A stretch of 64,000 bases of DNA from Saccharibacillus qingshengii (GCF_013185195.1 NZ_JAAZWC010000003.1:247297-311296), one strand, 5' to 3'; numbered from the stretch's first letter, positions 47,696-56,907 are shown. Notes: a model not told the origin generated them from the sequence alone. A program made the numbers and translations.

Positions 47696-48802
47696 ATGTC
47701 CGATCTGGGACAACAGTTGAAGGACGCCCGTTTGCAAAAAGGGCTGTCGCTTGAAGATGTGCAGGAAATGACCAAAATTCGTAAACGTTATTTGGAGGCG
47801 ATCGAGCAGGGGGATTTCAAAGTCCTGCCGGGAAGTTTCTATGTACGGGCCTTTATCAAAACTTATGCGGAAGCGGTAGGACTCGATCCGGATGCCCTGC
47901 TGCAAAATCATCCCAAAGATGTGCCGGCGGCCGAGCCCGAAAGCGTAATGGAGCCGGTATTGACCAAACGTTCCGCACGCACGGCATCGGGAGCAGGCGG
48001 CGCAAATGGCGGAGGCGGACGCGGTGAAGGCAGCAAAGGGCTGTCGACGGCGCTGATGTGGACTTTCCCGATCTTGATCTTGATCATTGTGGGAATCGTA
48101 TACGTCAACAGCACCAAAGAAGATACGAAAGCGGGCGACGACAAATCGCCGGATACGACGGCAACGACGCAGCAGCCGGCAGACAAACCGGCGACAACGC
48201 CTGCGGAATCCGGTACGGCGGACGCGACGGGCGGCGGTGCACAGAGCCCGGCTGCAGTGGATCCGGCGGCGGAAACAGAACCTCCGGCTTCGGAAACGGG
48301 AACGGATACGCCTCCTGCCGATCCGGCAGCGGAACCGGGAACAACGACCGAAACCGGAACGGAAACGGTTGAAGGTACCGAAGGCACCGGCGAAACTGCG
48401 CAGCCTGGCGATGCGGCAGCCGGTGAAGAAGGAACAGCTGGCGAGGAAGGCGCTGCCGGCGAAGAAGGAGCGGCCAATACAACCGGATCCACGATTGTGA
48501 CGCCGGCAGGGCAGCAGGGCAAAACGACGGTATTCACTGCGCAGCCTGCCGCAGGCGCTTCGGTAAAAGTGACCATCAACGCAAGTGGTATGAGCTGGCT
48601 TGAAGTATATCGCGGCAGCACAAGCGGCGAAAAACTTTACTACCAGAACACCAAAGAAGGCGAAGCCCTGACGTTCGACCTGGACGGTCAAGGCATGTAT
48701 ATCAAATCCGGTTATTCGCCGGTGACGGATATCCGCATCGACGGCCAACCGATCACGGACGGCAAAACGACTTCCCGTTTCCAGATTAATCTGAAAAACT
48801 AA
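47696..48802 (+). CDS. rodZ: RodZ-family cell-shape protein (YmfM)
   Basis: The 368-residue protein has an N-terminal helix-turn-helix domain (LGQQLKDARLQKGLSLEDVQ onward, residues 3-70), one membrane helix (about 118-140), a long Thr/Glu/Ala/Pro/Gly low-complexity stretch (about 145-270) and a C-terminal extracellular DUF4115 beta domain (about 275-368). RodZ links MreB to the wall-synthesis complex. ATG 47696 is 9 nt after AGGAGGG; ATG 47687 touches that site. pgsA follows after yajQ. Confidence 0.92.
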   Translation: MSDLGQQLKDARLQKGLSLEDVQEMTKIRKRYLEAIEQGDFKVLPGSFYVRAFIKTYAEAVGLDPDALLQNHPKDVPAAEPESVMEPVLTKRSARTASGAGGANGGGGRGEGSKGLSTALMWTFPILILIIVGIVYVNSTKEDTKAGDDKSPDTTATTQQPADKPATTPAESGTADATGGGAQSPAAVDPAAETEPPASETGTDTPPADPAAEPGTTTETGTETVEGTEGTGETAQPGDAAAGEEGTAGEEGAAGEEGAANTTGSTIVTPAGQQGKTTVFTAQPAAGASVKVTINASGMSWLEVYRGSTSGEKLYYQNTKEGEALTFDLDGQGMYIKSGYSPVTDIRIDGQPITDGKTTSRFQINLKN

Positions 48803-48842
48803 GGATTCGTTCACATTATGTTACCCGAAAGGAAGAGGAATT

Positions 48843-49334
48843 GTGGCTTCTGAAAATTCAATGGATATCGTATCCAAAATGGACATGCAAGAACTCAAAA
48901 ACGCCATCGATCAGGCGGAACGCGAAATTGCCAGCCGATTCGATTTCAAAGGAACCCAAACCAGTTTCGACCTCGATAAGGATTCGCTGACGATTGTTTC
49001 CGACGACGAGTACAAACTGGGCGCGGTTATCGATGTTCTTCAATCCAAAATGATCAAGCGCGGCGTACCGTTCAAGAATCTGGACTTCGGCAAAATCGAG
49101 TCCGCGTCGCTGAACACCGTACGTCAAAAGTTGGGGCTTAAATCCGGGATCGAATCCGACAGTTCCAAAAAAATTAATACGCTGATTCGCGACTCCAAGC
49201 TCAAAGTGAAAAGTCAGATCCAGGGCGACCAGATCCGCGTCACTTCGAAGAGCCGGGACGACCTGCAGGCCGTTATGAAACTGCTGCGGGAAGCCGATCT
49301 GCCGATCGAACTTCAGTTTACCAATTTCAAATAA
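48843..49334 (+). CDS. YajQ/DUF520 nucleotide-binding protein
   Basis: The 163-residue product belongs to the YajQ family (two RNP-like domains): VSKMDMQELKNAIDQAEREI, SRFDFKGT near residue 35, and the end QVTSKSRDDLQ-type segment RVTSKSRDDLQAVMKLLRE. Some homologues bind cyclic di-GMP; in Firmicutes the ligand is unknown. The GTG start follows AGGAAGAGG. A strong terminator comes directly after, so it probably ends the ymfK-rodZ transcript. Confidence 0.93.
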   Translation: MASENSMDIVSKMDMQELKNAIDQAEREIASRFDFKGTQTSFDLDKDSLTIVSDDEYKLGAVIDVLQSKMIKRGVPFKNLDFGKIESASLNTVRQKLGLKSGIESDSSKKINTLIRDSKLKVKSQIQGDQIRVTSKSRDDLQAVMKLLREADLPIELQFTNFK

Positions 49335-49350
49335 GCGGCATGTTCCGCGC

Positions 49351-49388
49351 ATACCCTTCGTTCCTTTTTGGAAGCGAAGGGTATTTTT
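49351..49388 (+). terminator. Intrinsic terminator after yajQ
   Basis: ATACCCTTCG (49351-49360) pairs perfectly with CGAAGGGTAT (49375-49384), with an inner TTCC/GGAA helix, followed by a T-run to 49388. Confidence 0.9.
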
Positions 49389-49416
49389 GTGGGCGCAGCC
49401 GCAGGCGGCAGACGTT

Positions 49417-49445
49417 TTGACACCCAAACTTTCGGATATTATACT
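49417..49445 (+). promoter_or_regulatory. Strong sigma-A promoter of pgsA-cinA
   Basis: TTGACA (49417-49422), 17-nt spacer, TATACT (49440-49445), 56 nt before pgsA. Confidence 0.88.
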
Positions 49446-49501
49446 TGTAAGGTTGAAGAGAAAAACGAGTTACCACTCGATCGGAAGGAATGGATGGATA
49501 A

Positions 49502-50083
49502 ATGAATCTTCCCAATCGTATTACAATGAGCCGAATCTTTCTGATTCCGGTGATGATGGTCTTCCTTCTGGCCGACCTGCCTTTTCTGCCAGAGCCGATC
49601 GTCTGGCAGGGAGTGGAGCTGGAATGGGGGCAGTTGATCGCCTGCATCGTATTTGTAATCGCATCGTGTACGGATGGCATTGACGGTTACATTGCGCGCA
49701 GCCGCAATCTGGTGACCAACCTAGGCAAATTGTTGGATCCGCTTGCGGACAAGCTGCTCGTCTCCGCAGCGTTTATCTCGCTGGTACAGATGGACAAACT
49801 CGCCGCCTGGATGGCGATTGTCATCATCAGCCGCGAGTTTGCCGTAACCGGGCTTCGCCAAATCGCCCTGCTTGACGGAGCCGTGATGGCCGCCGGAGCC
49901 GGAGGCAAGATCAAGACCGTCCTGCAGATCGTAGCCATTACCCTGCTTCTGCTTAACAATCTGCCGTTCGAAATTTGGGGGATTCCTGCCGACACGATCT
50001 TTGTCTGGGCAGCCGTCCTGGTAACGGTCTACTCGGGCGTGGATTATTTTGTCCGCAACCGCAAGCTTTTGAAAAGCGCTTAA
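49502..50083 (+). CDS. pgsA: Phosphatidylglycerophosphate synthase
   Basis: PgsA joins glycerol 3-phosphate to CDP-diacylglycerol, the committed step to phosphatidylglycerol. The 193-residue integral membrane protein carries the CDP-alcohol phosphotransferase motif DGIDGYIARSR...G...D...D (TDGIDGYIARSRNLVTNLG then LLDPLADKLL, about residues 58-86) and about five membrane helices. It uses the product of CdsA encoded near 12.5 kb. Confidence 0.96.
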   Translation: MNLPNRITMSRIFLIPVMMVFLLADLPFLPEPIVWQGVELEWGQLIACIVFVIASCTDGIDGYIARSRNLVTNLGKLLDPLADKLLVSAAFISLVQMDKLAAWMAIVIISREFAVTGLRQIALLDGAVMAAGAGGKIKTVLQIVAITLLLLNNLPFEIWGIPADTIFVWAAVLVTVYSGVDYFVRNRKLLKSA

Positions 50084-50129
50084 GCAGGCCGATTCTTTTC
50101 CCTATTCTGGATATGGAGTGTGACGCACA

Positions 50130-51395
50130 GTGAAAGCCGAAATCATTGCCGTAGGTACCGAACTTCTGCTTGGCCAAATTGTGAATACCAATGCGCAGTA
50201 TCTGTCTCAGGAATTGGCATCGCTTGGAATCGATGTTTATTTCCAGACGGTCGTAGGGGACAACAAAGAACGTCTCAAGCAGGCGATTCGGCAGGCCGAG
50301 GAGCGTGCGGATGTGCTGGTGTTCTCCGGAGGGATTGGACCCACACAGGACGATTTGACCAAGGATGCCTTGGCCGAAACGTTGGGACTCGAACTTCGTA
50401 CGGACCGTCCGGCGATGGACAAGATTACCGAATTCTTCGCGGACCGCGGAATCGAGATGACCGACAACAACAAACGGCAGGCGCTTGTCATCGACGGATG
50501 TTCTCCCCTGCCCAACTCGACAGGGCTTGCGGTAGGGGTGGCAATCAGCCAAGGGGAACATCATTATATTGTTCTTCCCGGACCTCCAAGCGAGCTTAAG
50601 CCGATGTTCGAGAACGAAGCCAAACCTTGGCTGCTCCATCAAGTCCTGACCGACGAGATGCCGCTGTACTCGCGAATTCTGAAATTTGCGGGAATCGGCG
50701 AATCGGCACTCGAAGACAAACTGCTTGATCTGATCGATGCGCAGACCGATCCTACGATCGCTCCTTATGCGAAAGAAGGAGAAGTGGCGATCCGTTTGTC
50801 CACCAAAGCGGAAAATATTCAGGAAGCCAACCATAAGCTGAACTCGCTGGAAGTCCAGATCCAGAGCCGGCTCGCGGAGCATATGTATGCGAGCGAGGAT
50901 GTGCCGATCGAAGAAACGATTGTCAAAATGATGGCGGATCTAGGTTTGACCGTGAGTGCCGCCGAGAGCTGCACAGGCGGAATGGTCATGCAGAGCCTGA
51001 CGACGATTCCCGGCAGCGCAGCAATGCTTAGAGGGGGGATCGTCTGTTATTCCAACGAGATGAAGGAAAAGCTGCTGAACGTCCCCCACGACTATCTGGA
51101 AGGCGTAGACGCACCGGGTGCGGTAAGCCGGGAAGTTGCCGAAGTGCTGGCCGAGCAGGTCCGGATGATTGCCGATACGGATTACGGTCTGGCCGTTACC
51201 GGGGTAGCCGGACCGGGCTATTCCGAACGCAAGCCGGTAGGGCTCGTCTACGTGGCGATCGCCGAGCGGGAAGGCGAGACGGAAGTGTTCGAACTGCGGA
51301 TCAAAGGCAACCGCGATACCATTCGCAAACGGTCCACCAAGACGCTGCTGTACCGGCTGTGGCAAAGACTTGTACAGGCCGAGAAGCAGCAGTGA
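50130..51395 (+). CDS. cinA: CinA-family protein (competence/damage-inducible, nicotinamide-nucleotide amidase)
   Basis: The 421-residue protein has an N-terminal MoaB/MogA-like (COG1058) domain (AEIIAVGTELLLGQIVNTNA, FSGGIGPTQDDLTKDAL) and a C-terminal CinA/PncC amidase domain (VSAAESCTGGMVMQSLT, residues about 275-410). The C-terminal domain deamidates NMN in several bacteria, which would feed the NAD salvage genes at the end of the window. The start is GTG. In B. subtilis it is co-transcribed with recA; here a terminator and new promoters intervene. Confidence 0.95.
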   Translation: MKAEIIAVGTELLLGQIVNTNAQYLSQELASLGIDVYFQTVVGDNKERLKQAIRQAEERADVLVFSGGIGPTQDDLTKDALAETLGLELRTDRPAMDKITEFFADRGIEMTDNNKRQALVIDGCSPLPNSTGLAVGVAISQGEHHYIVLPGPPSELKPMFENEAKPWLLHQVLTDEMPLYSRILKFAGIGESALEDKLLDLIDAQTDPTIAPYAKEGEVAIRLSTKAENIQEANHKLNSLEVQIQSRLAEHMYASEDVPIEETIVKMMADLGLTVSAAESCTGGMVMQSLTTIPGSAAMLRGGIVCYSNEMKEKLLNVPHDYLEGVDAPGAVSREVAEVLAEQVRMIADTDYGLAVTGVAGPGYSERKPVGLVYVAIAEREGETEVFELRIKGNRDTIRKRSTKTLLYRLWQRLVQAEKQQ

Positions 51396-51438
51396 CCCAT
51401 CTCCCTCCTGCGCCTGATCGGGCGGGAGATCGACGTTT

Positions 51439-51469
51439 AAGCGCATGCCGAAGCATGCGCTTTTCGTTT
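51439..51469 (+). terminator. Intrinsic terminator after cinA
   Basis: AAGCGCATGC (51439-51448) pairs perfectly with GCATGCGCTT (51453-51462) around CGAA, then TTCGTTT. A separate hairpin ATCTCCC/GGGAGAT (51399-51430) precedes it. Confidence 0.82.
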
Positions 51470-51496
51470 GACCCTAATTACATTTTTAGGTATAAT
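51468..51496 (+). promoter_or_regulatory. Promoter in the cinA-recA gap feeding directly into a terminator
   Basis: TTGACC (51468-51473), 17-nt spacer, perfect TATAAT (51491-51496). The predicted start near 51503 lies only 7 nt before the stem of the next terminator, so most transcripts should be about 44 nt long. Confidence 0.75.
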
Positions 51497-51509
51497 AGAA
51501 GGACGGAAG

Positions 51510-51546
51510 AACCGTGGCGATACCAGAGACTCGCCGCGGTTTTTTT
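51510..51546 (+). terminator. Intrinsic terminator immediately downstream of the 51468 promoter
   Basis: AACCGTGGCGA (51510-51520) pairs with TCGCCGCGGTT (51531-51541), one G-U pair, 10-nt loop, followed by six T. Confidence 0.88.
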
Positions 51547-51614
51547 GTGGAATGGGGGGCTTTTTTACAACAAAAAGCCGCTTGGCCGGGCATCTGGGAT
51601 GTTCGCAAAAAATA

Positions 51615-51628
51615 CGAATGTATGTTCG
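51615..51628 (+). promoter_or_regulatory. LexA (SOS) box of recA
   Basis: CGAATGTATGTTCG matches the Gram-positive SOS box CGAACNNNNGTTCG with one mismatch. It sits 9 nt upstream of the recA -35 box, a position suited to repression by LexA. Confidence 0.85.
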
Positions 51629-51637
51629 AAAAAAGGC

Positions 51638-51666
51638 TTGGCAAACCCGTCTAAAAGCGTTATGAT
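51638..51666 (+). promoter_or_regulatory. Sigma-A promoter of recA
   Basis: TTGGCA (51638-51643), 17-nt spacer, TATGAT (51661-51666), 47 nt before the start codon and directly downstream of the LexA box. Confidence 0.82.
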
Positions 51667-51713
51667 AGAGGTACGAAAGACGTACAAAACCAATAGATAA
51701 GGGTGTGGATATA

Positions 51714-52775
51714 TTGTCAGATCGTCGTGCTGCGCTGGATATGGCGCTTCGCCAAATAGAGAAACAATTCGGAAAAGGTTCCATCATGAAACTCGGAGAA
51801 TCGACGCACATGAATGTCGAAGTCGTACCGAGCGGTTCGATCGCATTGGACGTGGCACTTGGAACAGGCGGAATGCCGCGCGGCCGCATTATCGAAATTT
51901 ACGGCCCGGAATCTTCCGGTAAAACGACGGTTGCGCTGCACGCGGTAGCCGAAGTTCAAAAAGCAGGCGGTCAAGCGGCATTTATCGATGCCGAGCATGC
52001 CCTCGACCCTAAATATGCCCGCAACCTGGGTGTCAATGTCGATGAGCTGCTGCTGTCCCAGCCGGATACCGGCGAGCAGGGTCTGGAAATCGCCGAGGCG
52101 CTTGTACGCAGCGGCGCGGTCGATATCATCGTTATCGACTCCGTAGCGGCTCTCGTACCCAAGGCGGAAATCGAAGGCGAAATGGGCGACTCCCACGTGG
52201 GTCTGCAGGCTCGTCTGATGTCTCAGGCTCTCCGTAAGCTTTCGGGCGCGATCAGCAAATCGAATACGATCGCGATCTTCATTAACCAGCTGCGCGAGAA
52301 AATCGGCGTGATGTTCGGTAACCCGGAAACAACGCCGGGCGGACGCGCACTGAAATTCTATTCGACGGTACGTCTCGATGTGCGCCGGATCGAGTCCATC
52401 AAGATGGGCAACGACATCGTGGGTAACCGTACGCGTATCAAAGTCGTGAAGAACAAAGTAGCCCCTCCGTTCAAACAAGCCGAAGTGGATATCATGTACG
52501 GAGAAGGCATTTCCAAAGAAGGCAGCCTTATCGATATGGGAACCGAGATGGACATCGTAGAAAAAAGCGGTGCTTGGTATTCCTATTCGGGCGAACGTCT
52601 TGGTCAAGGTCGCGAGAATGCCAAACAATTCTTGAAAGAACACAAAGAAATCGCAATGGCGATCGAAACCAAGATTCGTCAAGCCAGTAATCTGGTAACC
52701 ATGATTGAAGCTCCATCGGAGAGCGACAAGAAGGCCGAAGAATTGGAAGAGAGCGAACTTCTGGAACTCGAATAA
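51714..52775 (+). CDS. recA: Recombinase RecA
   Basis: RecA forms filaments on single-stranded DNA for homologous recombination and triggers LexA self-cleavage. The 353-residue protein begins [20 protein letters not shown], as in B. subtilis, with Walker A GPESSGKT (about residues 64-71), [12 protein letters not shown] and the DNA-binding loop region [23 protein letters not shown] 51714 is chosen: AAGGG is 10 nt upstream and the N-terminus matches orthologues; GTG 51705 is too close to that site. A terminator separates it from recX. Confidence 0.98.
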   Translation: MSDRRAALDMALRQIEKQFGKGSIMKLGESTHMNVEVVPSGSIALDVALGTGGMPRGRIIEIYGPESSGKTTVALHAVAEVQKAGGQAAFIDAEHALDPKYARNLGVNVDELLLSQPDTGEQGLEIAEALVRSGAVDIIVIDSVAALVPKAEIEGEMGDSHVGLQARLMSQALRKLSGAISKSNTIAIFINQLREKIGVMFGNPETTPGGRALKFYSTVRLDVRRIESIKMGNDIVGNRTRIKVVKNKVAPPFKQAEVDIMYGEGISKEGSLIDMGTEMDIVEKSGAWYSYSGERLGQGRENAKQFLKEHKEIAMAIETKIRQASNLVTMIEAPSESDKKAEELEESELLELE

Positions 52776-52805
52776 ATAAGGCTGCAAAGCCGATCTCATA
52801 AGTAG

Positions 52806-52844
52806 AAGAGCCCCGGCGCGCATGCGGCCGGGGCTTTTCTTTTT
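52806..52844 (+). terminator. Intrinsic terminator after recA
   Basis: AAGAGCCCCGGC (52806-52817) pairs with GCCGGGGCTTTT (52827-52838), one G-U pair, followed by CTTTT. Confidence 0.88.
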
Positions 52845-52894
52845 ACGGACGATACAGTCTTACCCAGTTGGATTGACAGAAAAGAGGGAGAACC

Positions 52895-53692
52895 ATGAGT
52901 TTTGGTAAAAAGAAGTTCGGCAGTTATCGGAGCAGCAGCCGCGGATCGAAAAGCGAAGCGGAAGGCGAAGAAAAACAGGAAACCTTTCAAGCGGAAACGC
53001 TGCACAGTCTGGATGATTTTCCCGAAGACGAAGCTCAGCAGGTGACGCTGGTCGAACTGCTTCGCCGTCCGCGAAGCAGCTATCGAATCTATTTCGGGCC
53101 GCATTATATCACGGTACATGAATCCACCATGGTCCGCTACGGCATGACCAAAGGCAGCTTTTTTAACAAAGAAGAAGTGGACGAAATCGTCAATGCCAAT
53201 GAACGGCAGATCGCTTATGCGCAGGCTATCAACTACTTGAGCTTCAGATCCCGGACCTCGGGAGAGATCGAACAGAAGCTGCTCGAGAAAGAATTGGATC
53301 CTGACGCTATCGCGGATACGGTGCAAAGGCTCCAAGAAGAGAATCTGATCGATGATGCGGCCTACGCGCAGGAATGGGCGCAGCAGCGGGTGACCGGCCG
53401 CAAAAAAGGGAAGGTATTGGTCAAACAGGAATTGAAACGCAAAGGAGTCGACGCGGAGCTGATCGACGATGCTTTGGATGCACTTGGGGAAGATGACGAA
53501 ATGCGAAGCGCCGAAGAGCTGGCTGCCAAAAAATGGCGGACAACCAAAGGCGATTTGTGGGATCGCAAGCGGAAAACGGCTGCTTTTATCATGCGCAGAG
53601 GATTCTCCAGCGACATTGCGCGCAGGGCTTTGGACCGCGTATTGAGCAGGGAAGGCGAGGATGCGGAAGCTCTCGGGACGGAATTCGATTAA
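52895..53692 (+). CDS. recX: RecA regulator RecX
   Basis: RecX modulates RecA filament growth. The 265-residue protein has an acidic, Ser-rich N-terminal extension of about 55 residues, then the three-helix repeats typical of RecX (AQAINYLSFRSRTSGEIEQK, LIDDAAYAQEWAQQRV, GKVLVKQELKRKGV). AGAGGGAGAA precedes the ATG. Direct succession recA-recX is common in many bacteria, but in B. subtilis recX lies elsewhere, so this is a local difference. No own promoter is clear. Confidence 0.9.
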   Translation: MSFGKKKFGSYRSSSRGSKSEAEGEEKQETFQAETLHSLDDFPEDEAQQVTLVELLRRPRSSYRIYFGPHYITVHESTMVRYGMTKGSFFNKEEVDEIVNANERQIAYAQAINYLSFRSRTSGEIEQKLLEKELDPDAIADTVQRLQEENLIDDAAYAQEWAQQRVTGRKKGKVLVKQELKRKGVDAELIDDALDALGEDDEMRSAEELAAKKWRTTKGDLWDRKRKTAAFIMRRGFSSDIARRALDRVLSREGEDAEALGTEFD

Positions 53693-53729
53693 TGCCGCTT
53701 CAAGCTGGCCAAGCAAATTTGGCAATAGC

Positions 53730-53759
53730 TTGACAACAACTTTTGACGAAGACTACAAT
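53730..53759 (+). promoter_or_regulatory. Sigma-A promoter of rny
   Basis: TTGACA (53730-53735), 18-nt spacer, TACAAT (53754-53759). The 313-nt gap between recX and rny also holds two small hairpins in the leader (CCCGAT/ATCGGG near 53846-53865 and palindromic GGCCTGCAGGCC near 53908) but no gene. Confidence 0.8.
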
Positions 53760-54005
53760 AAATGAGGAACGTCAGTGGAATGACAAGCCTTTTTCCTTCC
53801 AAAAATGCGCTCGACATCCCTGTGTTCTGCCTAATTGACTCTCCCCCGATGGTTGAAAATCGGGATCGGCAGCGGCTTATTTACGCCGTCTTGCCTTATG
53901 GGAACGGCCTGCAGGCCGGGCCTTGAATGGACGAATGAGGGTATGGAAACCAATTGCTTTATCCCGAGGAATACCTTGGAGGAATCAACGAGGAGGTGAG
54001 CAGAA

Positions 54006-55550
54006 ATGGACAACATTTTCTGGGTCGCGATTCTCGTTGTAGCCGCATTATTCTTTGGGTTCGTGATCGGATATTTTATTCGCAAATCTCTTGCTGAAGC
54101 TAAAATTTCCAGTGCCGAGCAGGCCGCTGAACAAATCGTGGAAAACGCGAAAAAAGATGCGGAAGCACTGAAAAAAGAAACGGTTTTGGAAGCCAAGGAC
54201 GAAGTCCACCGGATCCGAACCGAAGCTGAAAAAGACATTCGTGAACGTCGGAATGAAAATCAACGACTAGAGAGACGATTGTTGCAGAAAGAAGAGTCGC
54301 TGGATAAAAAATTGGAATCGCTTGAACGTAAAGAAGAACAGGTGGCGAACAAAGAGAAACGCACCGAAGAGACCAAACAGCAAATTGAAAAAACGCTCGC
54401 GCAGCAGTTGGCCGAGTTGGAACGGATCTCCAACTTGACGACCGATGACGCAAGAGCCATCATTTTGAGCAGTGTGGAGCAGGAAACCCGCCACGAAGCT
54501 GCACAAATGATGAAAGACATCGAGGCGCAAGCCAAAGAAGAAGCGGACCGCAAAGCCCGGGAGATTATCTCTCTCTCGATCCAGCGCTGCGCCGCCGACC
54601 ACGTAGCCGAGACGACGGTCTCCGTCGTATCTCTGCCTAACGAGGAAATGAAAGGCCGCATTATCGGCCGCGAAGGACGTAACATTCGTGCTTTGGAAAC
54701 ACTGACAGGGATCGATCTGATTATCGACGATACACCGGAAGCGGTTATTCTGTCGGGATTCGATCCGATTCGCCGCGAAATTGCGCGTACCGCTCTCGAA
54801 AAACTCGTTGCCGACGGTCGGATCCATCCGGCCCGGATCGAGGAAATGGTCGAGAAGTCGCGTAAGGAAGTGGACGAGCGTATCCGCGAATACGGGGAGC
54901 AGGCTACTTTCGAAGTAGGCGCCCACGGTTTGCATCCGGATCTGATCAAGATCCTGGGTCGTCTGCGTTTCCGTACGAGTTATGGACAGAATGTACTCAA
55001 GCACTCGATGGAAGTGGCTTACCTGTCCGGTCTGATGGCAGGAGAGCTGGGGCAGGACGTTACGCTCGCAAGACGGGCCGGACTGCTGCATGACATCGGC
55101 AAAGCGCTTGATCACGAAGTCGAAGGTTCTCACGTTGAAATCGGCGTGGAACTGGCGAAGAAGTACAAAGAACATCCGGTCGTTATCAACAGTATCGCGT
55201 CGCACCATGGCGATACCGAAGCGACTTCGATCATTGCCATGCTGGTCGGCGCAGCGGATGCTTTGTCCGCGGCAAGACCGGGAGCACGGCGCGAGACGCT
55301 TGAGACGTATATTCGCAGACTCGAAAAGCTGGAAGAGATTTCCGAGTCTTTCGAAGGAGTCGAGAAGTCTTTTGCTATCCAGGCGGGACGCGAAGTGCGT
55401 GTCATGGTGCAGCCGGATCGAATCGGCGATGCCGAAAGCTTCAAGCTGGCGCGCGATATCACGAAGAAGATCGAAAACGAGCTCGATTATCCGGGACATA
55501 TCAAGGTCACGGTCATTCGGGAAACACGTGCGGTCGAATACGCCAAGTAA
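54006..55550 (+). CDS. rny: Ribonuclease Y
   Basis: RNase Y is the membrane-bound endonuclease that starts bulk mRNA decay in Firmicutes. The 514-residue protein has an N-terminal membrane helix (about 4-25), a long coiled coil (about 30-195), a KH domain ([19 protein letters not shown], about 217) and an HD domain with the metal His-Asp pair in [19 protein letters not shown] (H361, D362). CGAGGAGGTGAG precedes the ATG. It follows recA/recX and precedes ymdB, as in relatives. Confidence 0.97.
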   Translation: MDNIFWVAILVVAALFFGFVIGYFIRKSLAEAKISSAEQAAEQIVENAKKDAEALKKETVLEAKDEVHRIRTEAEKDIRERRNENQRLERRLLQKEESLDKKLESLERKEEQVANKEKRTEETKQQIEKTLAQQLAELERISNLTTDDARAIILSSVEQETRHEAAQMMKDIEAQAKEEADRKAREIISLSIQRCAADHVAETTVSVVSLPNEEMKGRIIGREGRNIRALETLTGIDLIIDDTPEAVILSGFDPIRREIARTALEKLVADGRIHPARIEEMVEKSRKEVDERIREYGEQATFEVGAHGLHPDLIKILGRLRFRTSYGQNVLKHSMEVAYLSGLMAGELGQDVTLARRAGLLHDIGKALDHEVEGSHVEIGVELAKKYKEHPVVINSIASHHGDTEATSIIAMLVGAADALSAARPGARRETLETYIRRLEKLEEISESFEGVEKSFAIQAGREVRVMVQPDRIGDAESFKLARDITKKIENELDYPGHIKVTVIRETRAVEYAK

Positions 55551-55587
55551 TCCGGGCGAAATTCCGGAGAGTTACGAATACGAGAAC

Positions 55588-55631
55588 AACGGCTGCTTTT
55601 CCTTCACGGGACGGAGCAGCCGTTTCTTCTT
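55588..55631 (+). terminator. Intrinsic terminator after rny
   Basis: AACGGCTGC (55588-55596) pairs with GCAGCCGTT (55616-55624), followed by a T-rich tail TCTTCTT. It lies only 41 nt before ymdB, so partial read-through is likely. Confidence 0.7.
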
Positions 55632-55671
55632 GCCCGCATGAAGCGTGTATGAAGTAGAGAGGAAGAAATGT

Positions 55672-56469
55672 ATGAAATTGATTTTTATCGGAGACATTGT
55701 CGGAAGTCCGGGCCGCCGTGCGGTCAAGGAAATGCTGCCTTACCTGAAATCCAAATATAACCCGCATATCATTATCGCCAATGGAGAAAATGCAGCGTCG
55801 GGCCGCGGGATTACGCACGCCATCGTCAGACAGCTCTTTGAATTGGGCGTACATGGGATCACGATGGGCAACCATACATGGGATAACAAAGAAATTTTTG
55901 AATTTATCGACGACGAGCCCCGGCTGATTCGTCCGGCGAATTTCCCGCCGGGAACACCGGGCCGCGGCTACACGGTGATCAAAGCCAATGGCAAAGAACT
56001 TGCGATTGTCAATCTGCAAGGGCGCACCTTCCTGCCGGCAATCGACTGCCCGTTTCGGGCTTCGGATGATATCGTGGATGAACTTCGTCAAAAGCATAAA
56101 TGTATTCTGGTCGATTTTCATGCGGAAGCCACTTCGGAGAAAATCGCGATGGGCTGGCATCTTGATGGACGAGCCTCGCTTGTCGTCGGCACGCATACCC
56201 ATGTTCAGAGCAATGACGACCGGATCCTGCCGGGCGGTACGGCTTACTTGACGGATGCCGGCATGGTCGGTCCTCGCGACGGCATACTCGGCATGAAGCA
56301 GGATGGTGTACTCTATCGCTTCAAGACGCAGCTGCCTTCACGCTTTAATGTTGATGAAGAAGGCAAATGGCATTTCCACGGCGTTTACGTCGATATCGAC
56401 GAAGAAACCGGACAAGCCCGCAAGATTGAGAAAATTCGTCAGATGGAAGATGAATTCCGGATGGAATAA
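55672..56469 (+). CDS. ymdB: YmdB-type metallophosphoesterase
   Basis: YmdB is a calcineurin-like phosphodiesterase (2',3'-cyclic nucleotides) that in B. subtilis binds RNase Y and influences the biofilm/motility switch. The 265-residue protein starts KLIFIGDIVGSPGRRAV (D8), with NGENAASGRG, GNHTWDNKEIF and GTHTHVQSNDD supplying metal ligands. ATG 55672 after GAGAGGAAG gives the family length; a longer in-frame start lacks support. It is the neighbour of rny, as in B. subtilis. Confidence 0.95.
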   Translation: MKLIFIGDIVGSPGRRAVKEMLPYLKSKYNPHIIIANGENAASGRGITHAIVRQLFELGVHGITMGNHTWDNKEIFEFIDDEPRLIRPANFPPGTPGRGYTVIKANGKELAIVNLQGRTFLPAIDCPFRASDDIVDELRQKHKCILVDFHAEATSEKIAMGWHLDGRASLVVGTHTHVQSNDDRILPGGTAYLTDAGMVGPRDGILGMKQDGVLYRFKTQLPSRFNVDEEGKWHFHGVYVDIDEETGQARKIEKIRQMEDEFRME

Positions 56470-56521
56470 CGCAGTTTACTTTTAAAATATCCGGAATATT
56501 TTGTCGGTATGTCTCGAAAAA

Positions 56522-56550
56522 GAAGGATTTTACGGAAGTATCGCGAATAG
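56522..56550 (+). promoter_or_regulatory. Sigma-H promoter candidate of spoVS
   Basis: GAAGGATTT (56522-56530) matches the sigma-H -35 pattern RWAGGANNT exactly. The core CGAAT (56544-56548) matches HGAAT. The spacing between the elements agrees with known sigma-H promoters. It is 97 nt upstream of spoVS. Confidence 0.7.
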
Positions 56551-56646
56551 TTCATACGGAGTAGACATTCAAGCCGTCTCCGCTGCTTCGCCATCACTAA
56601 GTCCCGTACAACTGTTTATCACTTCTTCCAGAGGAGGTACCTGCTC

Positions 56647-56907
56647 ATGGATGTATTAAAGGTTTCTGCCAAGTCCAATCCCAACTCCGTTGCCGGTGCG
56701 CTTGCAGGCGTACTGCGCGAGCAAGGAGCCGCCGAACTTCAGGCGATTGGGGCGGGGGCGATCAATCAGGCGGTTAAAGCAGTGGCTATTGCCCGAGGGT
56801 TTGTTGCACCGGGAGGAGTCGATCTGATCTGTATTCCGGCTTTTACCGACGTGATCATCGATGGCGAAGAGCGGACAGCGATCAAGTTGATTGTGGAGCC
56901 AAGGTAA
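56647..56907 (+). CDS. spoVS: Stage V sporulation protein S
   Basis: SpoVS is an 86-residue Alba-like nucleic-acid-binding protein needed for late sporulation and affecting cell division in B. subtilis. The product matches the invariant family: DVLKVSAKSNPNSVAGALAG, AIGAGAINQAVKAVAIARGF and DVIIDGEERTAIKLIVEPR. AGAGGAGGTAC precedes the ATG. A sigma-H-type promoter lies upstream and a terminator follows, so it is a single-gene unit. Confidence 0.97.
   Translation: MDVLKVSAKSNPNSVAGALAGVLREQGAAELQAIGAGAINQAVKAVAIARGFVAPGGVDLICIPAFTDVIIDGEERTAIKLIVEPR

Noticed and set aside
52873..52878. TTGACA just before recX
   Set aside because: It is only 17 nt from the start codon, so no -10 and ribosome site could follow in order.
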